Positions 26,367 through 34,200 of a DNA stretch of 64,000 nucleotides are shown here, in pieces. Location of the stretch: the NCBI GenBank assembly GCA_017940955.1, contig JAGAXP010000273.1:20757-84756 (forward strand), written 5' to 3'. Made by a program: the position numbers and the translations under genes. The stretch is from Oribacterium sp. Lineage in GTDB: Bacteria; Bacillota_A; Clostridia; Lachnospirales; Lachnospiraceae. Below the pieces are notes generated by a model that was not told the DNA's origin, searched no databases, and worked only from the letters and a program-made list of their open reading frames with translations. Within the stretch, counting starts at the first letter, position 1, and each line of letters starts with the position of its first letter.

Positions 26367-26849
26367 TCAAAGTTTGTTATTCTTATCTTCCCATTCCCCA
26401 AGAGTTATTCCATCCTCAGTCTTCCACAATATCTTCCCATTTGAAGATGCGTATAATACAAAGCAAGATGCTCCAGAAGGTTTATCAAATGATACATCTT
26501 CCTGCAAAATTCCATTCTTTATCAAACCCGAATATTCCTCACGTTTCTTTTTTATATAGTCTTGACAAGTAGGTGTTGGTATCTGCGCTAACAAGCTTCC
26601 TTGTTTTACAATATATTTGCCGTCCTTTATAATAAGTTGTGCATCTACCTTTCTGTCATCCGTTGTGTTTTCAAGATCAAGATAAAACAGTACTTCTTTC
26701 GGTACTTTCTTATGATGTAATCCAGACTTGTCATTATGTTGTGAACGCTTAGAAGAAAAATCAGTAATACCTATCAATTCCAAAAGAAAGAGTGCCTCTT
26801 CCAGATACTGTTCGAGTTCAGGCTTCCTAAATTTATCTACCTTTGGCAT
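26367..26849 (-). CDS. DUF4357-domain protein
   Basis: A 160-residue protein. The C-terminal half has the DUF4357 pattern: KYIVKQGSLLAQIPTP, a K-R-E-E-Y region, DVSFDKPSGASCFVL and NGKILWKTEDGITLGEW. DUF4357 is usually the C-terminal part of GIY-YIG nucleases or helicase/methylase-type defence proteins. Here it is a separate gene located about 1.6 kb beyond the broken GIY-YIG gene, with the CAP gene between. The N-terminal part (KFRKPELEQYLEEALFLLEL) is helical and unassigned. It may be a detached part of the restriction-like system; this is an inference. Confidence 0.75.
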   Translation of the reverse strand: MPKVDKFRKPELEQYLEEALFLLELIGITDFSSKRSQHNDKSGLHHKKVPKEVLFYLDLENTTDDRKVDAQLIIKDGKYIVKQGSLLAQIPTPTCQDYIKKKREEYSGLIKNGILQEDVSFDKPSGASCFVLYASSNGKILWKTEDGITLGEWEDKNNKL

Positions 26850-27023
26850 ATTCCCTTTTTTTTGTTTTCGCTATCAAGACGATTGCTATCTTGTGCTACA
26901 ATAAACCCAAAAAAATTTTTGACGAAAAAAAGAAAAATCTACAAAACCCCTCATGTAAACTTAAATTTACAAAATGGGAAAAAAGTAGAAAAATCTACAA
27001 AACTCAAAAATTTGAAGGCTATC

Positions 27024-27060
27024 AAAAAGACCCCTGGCTCAGTGCCAGAGGTCTTTTTTT
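27024..27060. terminator. Bidirectional terminator
   Basis: Stem GACCCCTGGC / GCCAGAGGTC, preceded by AAAAA and followed by seven T residues on the plus strand. It isolates the DUF4357 gene from the CAP gene. Confidence 0.8.
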
Positions 27061-27120
27061 CTATGTATCGATATCGTTGTTTTTCTTCTTGGTCTCCTCT
27101 ACTACATATGTTGTGAAAAC

Positions 27121-27142
27121 AGGAGCGACTTAAGCCGCTCCT
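27121..27142 (-). terminator. Terminator after the CAP gene
   Basis: Inverted repeat AGGAGCGGCTTAAGTCGCTCCT on the minus strand in other words, followed by GTTTTCA; its first arm lies 11 bases after the stop at 27154. Confidence 0.65.
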
Positions 27143-27153
27143 GTTTTTTATCA

Positions 27154-28140
27154 TTAGCCTATCAGCATGTACCAGTACGGAGTGCCGTTAGCATCTACGT
27201 AGCATGATGCACCGACACAGGTGCCGTCAGTAAGGGATGGAGTGCAGTCCTCATAAATATCCTTGCCCATGTAATAACTCTGATAATCTCTATGAACCGA
27301 GATCTTCTGGTTCGCCCATTCCTGGACGATCTCGTTCACATCCCATTTTCCGACACTGATGAACTCCTGAGCATGAATGGATCCATTTCTGGAATCCAAA
27401 CCACCCTGTCCATCATACATAAATACACTCAAGTTGCGGTAATAAGGAGTATACGGCTCGTTAAATGTCATCCCAAAAGAAACCTCAGGAATAGTCATTT
27501 TAGCAGTGTATTCCGAATTTATCGGAAGGTATGAAGAAAAAATGTTTGAAATGGTAAGCAGAGCCTTATCGTTTTCAAGCTTGGATGCACCATGACCTGA
27601 TCTGTATTTATTGACAGCGTCTATAAGAGCTGCCACCTGTGTATCGGGTGAACTGATAATGTCATAAAACTTGGATTCACTCTCATCAAAAACAGCATTG
27701 CCGCTATAAGCACCTCTTCGTAAAGGGAACTGTATCTTTTCGGCCTTTCCATCGGCATTATAGTATGTGCGTGCGCCGATTATTTCCGGCCCAGTATTAG
27801 TTGCAGAGTTTAAACACCATTCGTCGTGATCGTATCCTGTCGCCCAGTAGTTACGCTTAATAGTATGGGTGGTCTCATCAACCATGTACCAGTCACCATC
27901 GGAAGCACGGAAACCACCTTTTTGGATAAGTCCTTTTAAGTAATCCTTACCTTCTAATCCATTGAGTGAATATCCATAATCATTTCCTACCTGGGTCCAT
28001 TGGCCGCTAATAGTCATGGGAGCCTTACTGCCTGAGATGCTCCCATGTTCCGTATATACTATCATATTAGCCATACATGGCATGGAAGAAATAACTGATA
28101 TCATTGTAACCGTTGCTAATAAATTTTTAATTTTTTTCAT
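27154..28140 (-). CDS. Secreted CAP/SCP-like protein
   Basis: A 328-residue protein with a signal peptide (MKKIKNLLATVTMISVISSM, cleavage likely near PCMA). The C-terminal ~170 residues resemble a CAP (SCP/PR1) domain: VAALIDAVNKYRSGHGASKLENDKAL, the helix and loop after HAQEFISVG, then the typical end TCVGASCYVDANGTPYWYMLIG. The N-terminal 150 residues contain WYMVDETTHTIKRNYWATGYDHDEW, which looks like a cell-wall-binding or WxxD-type repeat found in secreted Firmicutes proteins. AAGGAG precedes the ATG. It is unusual cargo for such an element and may act on the envelope of the host or of neighbours. Confidence 0.72.
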   Translation of the reverse strand: MKKIKNLLATVTMISVISSMPCMANMIVYTEHGSISGSKAPMTISGQWTQVGNDYGYSLNGLEGKDYLKGLIQKGGFRASDGDWYMVDETTHTIKRNYWATGYDHDEWCLNSATNTGPEIIGARTYYNADGKAEKIQFPLRRGAYSGNAVFDESESKFYDIISSPDTQVAALIDAVNKYRSGHGASKLENDKALLTISNIFSSYLPINSEYTAKMTIPEVSFGMTFNEPYTPYYRNLSVFMYDGQGGLDSRNGSIHAQEFISVGKWDVNEIVQEWANQKISVHRDYQSYYMGKDIYEDCTPSLTDGTCVGASCYVDANGTPYWYMLIG

Positions 28141-28432
28141 TTAGACTCCTTAAAAATACAAAATGTGCATGAGGGAACGCCCTCTATCAACTTTACACAC
28201 TAGATTATATCATGAAATAAAGCCAGTATGATGTTCTGCACAGAAACAATAGCATTATAAAAATAAAATCTGACATATTAATCATATATACAGATAAATT
28301 ATCAGATATTAGTCTACATAACCCTCTACATATTGATTTGTAGTTCTTATGATTATGTAGATATTTAAAATAGTCTACAAAACCCTAGAACGCTAGTATT
28401 TATGCGGTTCTGTAGGATATAGATGAAATACA

Positions 28433-28795
28433 TTATATTTTTAAGTTTACTTTTTGTATGAGATAATACTCCAAGTAATCAATATCTGCCCTGTTAAGAA
28501 TATCATCGGCAGTTGTTAAAATGATTACCCGTTCCCACCATTTTTTTGATGCCACATGCTGACTTACACGCTTCGCCAAATCCATAGATTAACCTATGTA
28601 TACCTTGTCATCCGATAACAATAGGTATACGCCGAACTTTTTACAGGCATCCGTTGATAATAAAGCATCTACAGACTCCTTCGGAGCGGAATACATTTCT
28701 CCGGGATTCCAGCTTGAATCAACGATGCTCATTACACCTTTTAGTGTACCGTCTTCCAGTAATAGCTTTACTGTTTTAGATTTTCTATTACCCAT
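28433..28795 (-). pseudogene. GIY-YIG nuclease-like gene with a premature stop
   Basis: The intact first part (68 residues) ends in GVYLLLSDDKVYIG and then TAA at 28589-28591. The same frame continues without a break for ~50 codons (SMDLAKRVSQHVASKKWWER, VIILTTADDILNRADIDYLE) to a stop at 28433. The expected residue after YIG is glutamine (VYIGQ), and CAA to TAA is one base change. The domain would cut DNA through its GIY-YIG tyrosines. It starts 13 bases beyond the helicase/methylase gene in the same operon, so it was probably a nuclease of the same system. Readthrough or sequencing error is not excluded. The C-terminal DUF4357 part seen in relatives is missing here. Confidence 0.8.
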
Positions 28796-28807
28796 AATAT
28801 GCCCCTC

Positions 28808-31800
28808 TTATTCGGTCAAATCTATTTTACGGATAGTCTTTTCAATAAGGTTCCGTTCTTCCTCTGTAAGTCCGTACTTCTCATAAAGATCCTCGTCCGT
28901 CCAAGGTCTACTGAAATCAAGATATGGAACAAATATAAAGTTCCCTTTTGAAAGATGTACTGATGAAAATGTCGTTCTCATCATATATCTGGCAAATTTT
29001 CCTATGAGAAAATTAAGGAAGTTTACTGCCTCGTTTTCAGTGTCAAAGAACCCCACATTAAGGTAAGAAAAGCTATCTATCTGCCCAGGCTTTAATATCA
29101 TCGGACCAGAAATACAACGATATCCATTCTCTGGTTGCACACCCGTTTCACCACCTTGCGCAACAAGAATTGATATTTTAATTTTGTACTTATCTATAAG
29201 ATCTACATTCTTTTTGACTTTACTCCGCTCAATATAACTGAATCCCTGACTGTTAAAGCCTACACTATGTAATAATTCAATGTCACCATCCTTATATTTG
29301 TCGTGTCCTTTTTCTTTAGAAGGTATTCCGAAAGTATCTAAGGGAGATACGAGTTCATCCAAAAAGCGATCTGTCTGAGACAAAACTTTTTTAATTATTG
29401 GGATGGATACATTTGTACGCACAAATAGATTTCCAAATTCATCTAGGCTACGCTCCATCGTATTTCTCTCGTTTGAAACAATATTTGTTATCTCACAATC
29501 TCCCTCATGCCCTTTGCTCCATAGGAAATAGCATAGACCTCCTGCAATTTCCACAGTCGGGAAACACTCCTTTGCATTATAAAAGTCTACAAGCTTGATG
29601 AGATGTTTATCATGGATCATGGAATCTCTGAAGTCATCCAGATTCATCCCTCCATTGTACCATCTTGCCGGAATTATCATTGAAACGTATTCTGAATTGA
29701 GCCTCTTTGCCTGATCAACAAAGAGGTTAAATATAGGCTTTGCCTGCTTCGCTGCTTTTCCTGTATCTATCCCGCCGTTGGTTGTTGATTGATATGGGGG
29801 ATTGCCGACTATCGCATCAAATGTCATTGTTTTACCCTCTTTTTTCCAATAGTTTGTTTTTAACACCTTATCCGTAAAGAGCTGTCCTTTATTGGTCAGG
29901 GTGTTGATAAGGTCATCAAAATAATGAGCATTTACATCCGCATTTTCAGAATACCCCACAAGCGTTCTTTTTGTAATACTCTTTGCCATTGGTGTTTTGC
30001 ATACTACGAAGATATTTTCAGAAACTGTTTCAGACCATAACTCGCGTTGCTTTTCAAGTGACCGTTCTTCTTCCGGCAGATTGTCCAATTTTGCCCGATA
30101 CACACTATATGCCACATACAGAGGATATAGTCCTGTCTTTGAATTGATCTCCAGTATTTGCGTATCCTCCTTAAAGAATACATCCTGCGTCACTTGCCCC
30201 TGATCAACAAAGCGCGGTTCATCTAAGATGTTATCTTCCACATGGCTCTCACCAAAGAAGTCCCAACCACCAAGACAGTCGCTCATATGCATATTAACGA
30301 CACGCCACGGAGTAAGCACCGTCTCCTTGTCCGGATTTTTGAAATACTTGAACAGACTGGCAATCTTAATAACTCTGTCAGTCGGATTATATGTATCTGC
30401 TTCCTTGGCTATATTACGGATCCGCCTTCCTGCAGCAATGAATACCTCTTCATCGTAATACTGTTGGAACTCCTTGAACTTCTCCTTTGTAACACCATTT
30501 GGCATGAACTCCTCCCATGAGTTATCATCCACTAGCTCAACAAAGCGATCCAGCGTTATCTCTTCATCATACGGAATATCCGCGCCATATATCAGCAGCG
30601 GCATCCTGATTGAGATACCTCGCAGAATACTTATGGCATCGTTCCGGAGCTTCTTCATCTTCTTCATTTTTTCCAGACGAGCCTTCTCTTCTTCTGTCAG
30701 TTGCTTATTTGGTTTCTTTTGTAGCTTCTCTATCTGCTCATATTCTTCATTAGTCAGACCTTGATCATTGACCGTAATATCATTCTGCTTCGTCGCCGCC
30801 TTGGATGTACCAATAATGCCTTTCAGTTCATCAAACTTTGCTATATCTGATTCCTGTAACTTGAAAAGCTCATCATTATACAGGTTGCTATCATCAAATC
30901 CATTCCTCACCACCTTATCAGCGTATGCTCTCTTCAGCTGTTGCAGAAGCCTTGTGGCACTATACTCTTTCATCTCGGATCCGGACACCGCAATTACAGG
31001 ACAGTAATTGAGGAATTTTCCCATAATAGCGGAATCCCCCTCTTTTTTCTTTCCTGCCTTTGCAGATACAGATACGGCGCTGGATACCATCTTAAGTGTC
31101 CGATCCGGAGCAAAATCAAATACATAGCTGGTCTCTTTTATCTTTCCGTTCTCGTTACATGGCGACTGAACACGGAAAATTGTCTGTAAATAGTTCGCTG
31201 CTGATGTTGAAAAGGATCCGGCAAGCATGAACACACCTGTCCATTCCTTGACCGTTACTCCCGTTGTCAGCTTTCCACAGGATAATGTAATGGTATATCC
31301 ATCTTTTCCTGCCGCCTTGATGGCTTTACGAACCTTCTTAAGAGCTTCCTCCGACTTCTCTTCTTCGTCACCGTCTCCGGCAACATTGACGATATCAAAC
31401 TGTCCGTTTCCAAAGATATCATTTTTAAGCATCAGTTTCTTTAATGCCTTGGCTTCTCTGACACCAGGCACCATCCAGAGAGTATGTTTAAACAGTTCCC
31501 TGTATTCCTTATTTGAATATGGATAGCTGCTATCATCTTCTTTTGTCATAAGATACAGAAAACTTGATACATCCGCTTCATGGACAAAATCACCGACACT
31601 TGCACCTTCAGGCATATCCGCATAATCGTGGCTAAAATCTCCGGTCCATGTACGGAAAAACTCGTGGAAATTAAAGGCTTTATCTTCAAATGTAATATAA
31701 TTGCTGTTGTGGAGGATATCTCCAAGATCATAAGTATATATACGCAGCTCCGGCAGCTCCTCATAAGGATTCGAGTCGCCAAAGTGAAGCTTATCCCACT

Positions 31801-32845
31801 CAGACTTGCACTCCTGCTCCATGATATAGTCCCATGTATAGATGGAATCTTCGCCATAGTCCGTCAAAATGTTAAAGGGCGTTCCCGATAACGCAAGAAA
31901 CTTTGTTCCGAACCCTTCCTTTACGACAGCCTTTACTGTATCTTCGCCGAGTGCCGTTGTGGTTCCTTCATGCGCTTCATCCACGATCACACAATCCCAA
32001 ACGGTATCAAAAACGACATTATTCTTGTCAAACTTACCGCCTACCTGTTCAGATCCTCTAAGATCCTGTACAGATGCAAAATATATAAACGGGTGCTCTT
32101 TCTTAAGAAGGTCATCCAGCGTATATCCGGATGCTTTTGACCCATATATGTATTCTTTCTTTTCTGCAAATATCTTTGTAAAGTCCTCATACCATCCAGC
32201 ATCCACGACCGGACGATGAGTCATGATGATAGTCTTCTTGAAACCACATTGCTTCACAATCTCCAAAGATACAAAAGTCTTTCCGTAACGCATTTTAGCG
32301 TTTATGAGGAAACGGTCAGCCTTCTTAAAATGCTTTACGACCTTTGTGATGCACTCTGCCTGTTCCGGTCTGAAGATGATTGGAGCATATTTTATGACAT
32401 CTGTATTACTGAGATTTGAATATCCCTTCTTTACGGCATCAATGGCTTTCTTTGCCGTTTCAACATCTATTTCAAACCATTCTTTTCCAGTAGTTTCTCC
32501 AAGTTCAACATTCTCAATACCGGAGTTCTTCAGCACCGCATGAACCTGGTGATCTCTGAAAGCCTCAATTCCTATCTTTCCATCTTTATTCTTTACACTT
32601 CTAACTGCAAGCTCTGTATGCAACAGCTTCGGAGTAAGTCCTGCTGTATTTGTGTAAGACTTTATTCTTGCAAGGGCAGCTTGATTCAGTTCACGACAAT
32701 TTGGAGACAGTACATCAATAGATAGCTCTGTCTTTACTGTAGCATCTCCGACCTTCACATATCCGTTATATGCTGGATTATTTGCCGCCGTCCATACATA
32801 TATGACTTTATACTCAAAGGCATTCTTGAACCCCGTGTTTTCCAT
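28808..32845 (-). CDS. Single-chain restriction-like protein: GIY-YIG-like nuclease, DEAH helicase, N6-adenine methylase
   Basis: A 1345-residue protein. The N-terminus (~12-110) resembles a T5orf172/GIY-YIG nuclease (YVWTAANNPAYNGYVKVGD, LLHTELAVRS, FRDHQVHAVL). A superfamily 2 helicase follows: INAKMRYGKTF (Walker A, ~180-190), CVIVDEAHEG (DEAH, ~287-294), ALSGTPF, and a late FRVQSP box. At ~870-950 a methylase starts (WRVVNMHMSD, ILEINSKTGLYPLYVAYSVYR as a possible SAM loop), with the adenine-methylase motif AIVGNPPYQ near 1012. The tail should recognise target DNA. The layout nuclease-helicase-methylase-target domain recalls Type ISP enzymes (LlaBIII), but with a different nuclease. It probably restricts unmodified DNA and protects the element. 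Confidence 0.85.
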   Translation of the reverse strand: MENTGFKNAFEYKVIYVWTAANNPAYNGYVKVGDATVKTELSIDVLSPNCRELNQAALARIKSYTNTAGLTPKLLHTELAVRSVKNKDGKIGIEAFRDHQVHAVLKNSGIENVELGETTGKEWFEIDVETAKKAIDAVKKGYSNLSNTDVIKYAPIIFRPEQAECITKVVKHFKKADRFLINAKMRYGKTFVSLEIVKQCGFKKTIIMTHRPVVDAGWYEDFTKIFAEKKEYIYGSKASGYTLDDLLKKEHPFIYFASVQDLRGSEQVGGKFDKNNVVFDTVWDCVIVDEAHEGTTTALGEDTVKAVVKEGFGTKFLALSGTPFNILTDYGEDSIYTWDYIMEQECKSEWDKLHFGDSNPYEELPELRIYTYDLGDILHNSNYITFEDKAFNFHEFFRTWTGDFSHDYADMPEGASVGDFVHEADVSSFLYLMTKEDDSSYPYSNKEYRELFKHTLWMVPGVREAKALKKLMLKNDIFGNGQFDIVNVAGDGDEEEKSEEALKKVRKAIKAAGKDGYTITLSCGKLTTGVTVKEWTGVFMLAGSFSTSAANYLQTIFRVQSPCNENGKIKETSYVFDFAPDRTLKMVSSAVSVSAKAGKKKEGDSAIMGKFLNYCPVIAVSGSEMKEYSATRLLQQLKRAYADKVVRNGFDDSNLYNDELFKLQESDIAKFDELKGIIGTSKAATKQNDITVNDQGLTNEEYEQIEKLQKKPNKQLTEEEKARLEKMKKMKKLRNDAISILRGISIRMPLLIYGADIPYDEEITLDRFVELVDDNSWEEFMPNGVTKEKFKEFQQYYDEEVFIAAGRRIRNIAKEADTYNPTDRVIKIASLFKYFKNPDKETVLTPWRVVNMHMSDCLGGWDFFGESHVEDNILDEPRFVDQGQVTQDVFFKEDTQILEINSKTGLYPLYVAYSVYRAKLDNLPEEERSLEKQRELWSETVSENIFVVCKTPMAKSITKRTLVGYSENADVNAHYFDDLINTLTNKGQLFTDKVLKTNYWKKEGKTMTFDAIVGNPPYQSTTNGGIDTGKAAKQAKPIFNLFVDQAKRLNSEYVSMIIPARWYNGGMNLDDFRDSMIHDKHLIKLVDFYNAKECFPTVEIAGGLCYFLWSKGHEGDCEITNIVSNERNTMERSLDEFGNLFVRTNVSIPIIKKVLSQTDRFLDELVSPLDTFGIPSKEKGHDKYKDGDIELLHSVGFNSQGFSYIERSKVKKNVDLIDKYKIKISILVAQGGETGVQPENGYRCISGPMILKPGQIDSFSYLNVGFFDTENEAVNFLNFLIGKFARYMMRTTFSSVHLSKGNFIFVPYLDFSRPWTDEDLYEKYGLTEEERNLIEKTIRKIDLTE

Positions 32846-32848
32846 GCG

Positions 32849-33796
32849 TCACTCCTTAATCATTGATCTAAACTCTATGCTTTCATTTGACTGCCAGTCA
32901 AATATCTTGCATGGTACCGCTTCCTGTTCTTCCTTCTCATATAATCCTGATTCCTCACCAAATATATCAAAGAGAGATATCTGTGAGTATTCAGGATCCC
33001 GGAAACTATATGGAACTGTCATGGTGATACCGTCCATTTGCCATATATTCCATGCGACAATGTTAGCTATCTTCTTCTGTTGCATAAGAGTTGGCTCTTT
33101 CCCAAATTTCAACTCCATATTATCACAATAGGTATATAACAAGTTTTCCCTTGCTAACAGCACATTATCCCCCTGATATTCATAACCGTATGTACTCTGA
33201 AAAGCTCTTATAACCCATTTCTGCCATTCCGTCTCGTTATCTACGTTCTCGTTTATAATACGCATCTTCCGGTCAAGGATCCCTATTCTGTCCCTTGTCG
33301 GGATAAAATCGCCTGTCACCGTATCATATCTATTTACAAGATAAGGTGCTTCGCCGCAACTTATCTCTAATCTTTTTGAGTCAACATATTGTTGCCATGA
33401 CTTTCCCTTGGGAAAACGAACTCGCCGCCTAACCACCTTCCATGTGTTTCCTTCTGACTTACTAAAAACGCCAGATCTTCCAAACCATGCATCATCAACG
33501 AGATTGTTCTGCTCATTGACTATCCATGTGGGCGTAAAGACTTCTGCCTTATCCCTTGTTCTTTTGATTTGTTCCTCTGTTGACTTTGCCACCCTTGGTT
33601 GAATTAGCTGAGTGTTGCTAGCGATGATAAGCTGTGGCACCATCTCTTGTTCAGCTTGATACCCTTCCCCAAAAGAAGAATAGTTGTCTGTACACCACCT
33701 AATATATCTTCCAGTTGTTTTATCTTTCAGAAGAATCTCTAACAGGTCAAGGCTCCTATCAGCAATATGCTGTTCAATAACATCTATGCCTATCAT
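32849..33796 (-). CDS. Methylase-like partner protein of the restriction system
   Basis: A 315-residue protein. It contains DKAEVFTPTWIVNEQ, like motif X of gamma-class adenine methylases, and LEISCGEAPYLVNRYD, which resembles a variant of the SAM-binding motif I. The NPPY catalytic motif is absent, so it cannot be a full methylase by itself. It ends three bases before the start of the 1345-residue gene. A role as a specificity, modification or SAM-binding subunit of that protein is the most likely reading. The neighbouring proteins of this class are often annotated as restriction subunit M. Confidence 0.75.
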   Translation of the reverse strand: MIGIDVIEQHIADRSLDLLEILLKDKTTGRYIRWCTDNYSSFGEGYQAEQEMVPQLIIASNTQLIQPRVAKSTEEQIKRTRDKAEVFTPTWIVNEQNNLVDDAWFGRSGVFSKSEGNTWKVVRRRVRFPKGKSWQQYVDSKRLEISCGEAPYLVNRYDTVTGDFIPTRDRIGILDRKMRIINENVDNETEWQKWVIRAFQSTYGYEYQGDNVLLARENLLYTYCDNMELKFGKEPTLMQQKKIANIVAWNIWQMDGITMTVPYSFRDPEYSQISLFDIFGEESGLYEKEEQEAVPCKIFDWQSNESIEFRSMIKE

Positions 33797-33828
33797 ATCT
33801 TATTCTATATCCTATTCTTCTTTTTATA

Positions 33829-34080
33829 CTAATCTTTCATGATATCAAGACCACTCTCAGTAATCTGATATCTGCCTTTTGAGCGACTAAATACCGTGAC
33901 ATATCCGTTGTCAATCAGTTCATTCAAGACTTTATTAACCTTTGCCTTGCTCCATTTAGTCATTGTAGCAAGTTCTTCTTGCGTGATTGGAGTGAATACG
34001 TTTTCACCTATAGTAACCTGATTTTCATATAAAATCTTCAAAACATGATATCTGTCGTTTACAAAAAATTCGTTATTCAT
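33829..34080 (-). CDS. Winged-helix DNA-binding regulator
   Basis: An 83-residue protein consistent with a winged helix: helix pair ITQEELATMTKWSKAKVNKVLNELIDNGYV followed by a wing (FSRSKGRYQITESGLDIM). It is the first gene of the operon with the methylase-like protein and the restriction-like protein, 32 bases upstream, so it probably controls their expression. Small controller proteins often set the timing of restriction relative to methylation. Confidence 0.82.
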   Translation of the reverse strand: MNNEFFVNDRYHVLKILYENQVTIGENVFTPITQEELATMTKWSKAKVNKVLNELIDNGYVTVFSRSKGRYQITESGLDIMKD

Positions 34081-34165
34081 TCATTATTTCCTTTTCTTGC
34101 GTTCACAAAATTGAACCAGCTCGGTTGATTATATGACAAATCATTATAGGTTTCAATATGAAAGT

Positions 34166-34194
34166 AGGGGCTATCATACAATATGATAACCCCT
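34166..34194 (-). terminator. Hairpin after the relaxase gene
   Basis: Arms AGGGGTTATCATA and TATGATAGCCCCT on the minus strand, seven bases beyond the relaxase stop. The following ACTTTCATATT is only moderately T-rich, so it may be a weak terminator. It separates the mobilization genes from the restriction operon. Confidence 0.6.
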
Positions 34195-34200
34195 GATTTC

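Larger units (their letters stand above)
26934..28385. repeat. Scattered CTACAAAACCC-type motifs flanking the CAP gene
   Basis: Close variants of TCTACAAAACCC occur in the gap upstream of the DUF4357 gene (26938-26949 and about 26993-27004, here as CTACAAAACTC) and in the 28141-28432 gap (TCTACATAACCC near 28312, TCTACAAAACCC near 28373). They lie in non-coding DNA on both sides of the secreted-protein gene. A shared operator or a decaying repeat is possible. No gene or RNA was seen in the two gaps. Confidence 0.4.

Noticed and set aside
27024..27142. Possible small RNA between the two terminators
   Set aside because: Only terminator stems are visible and no promoter-like sequence; the data do not support an RNA gene.
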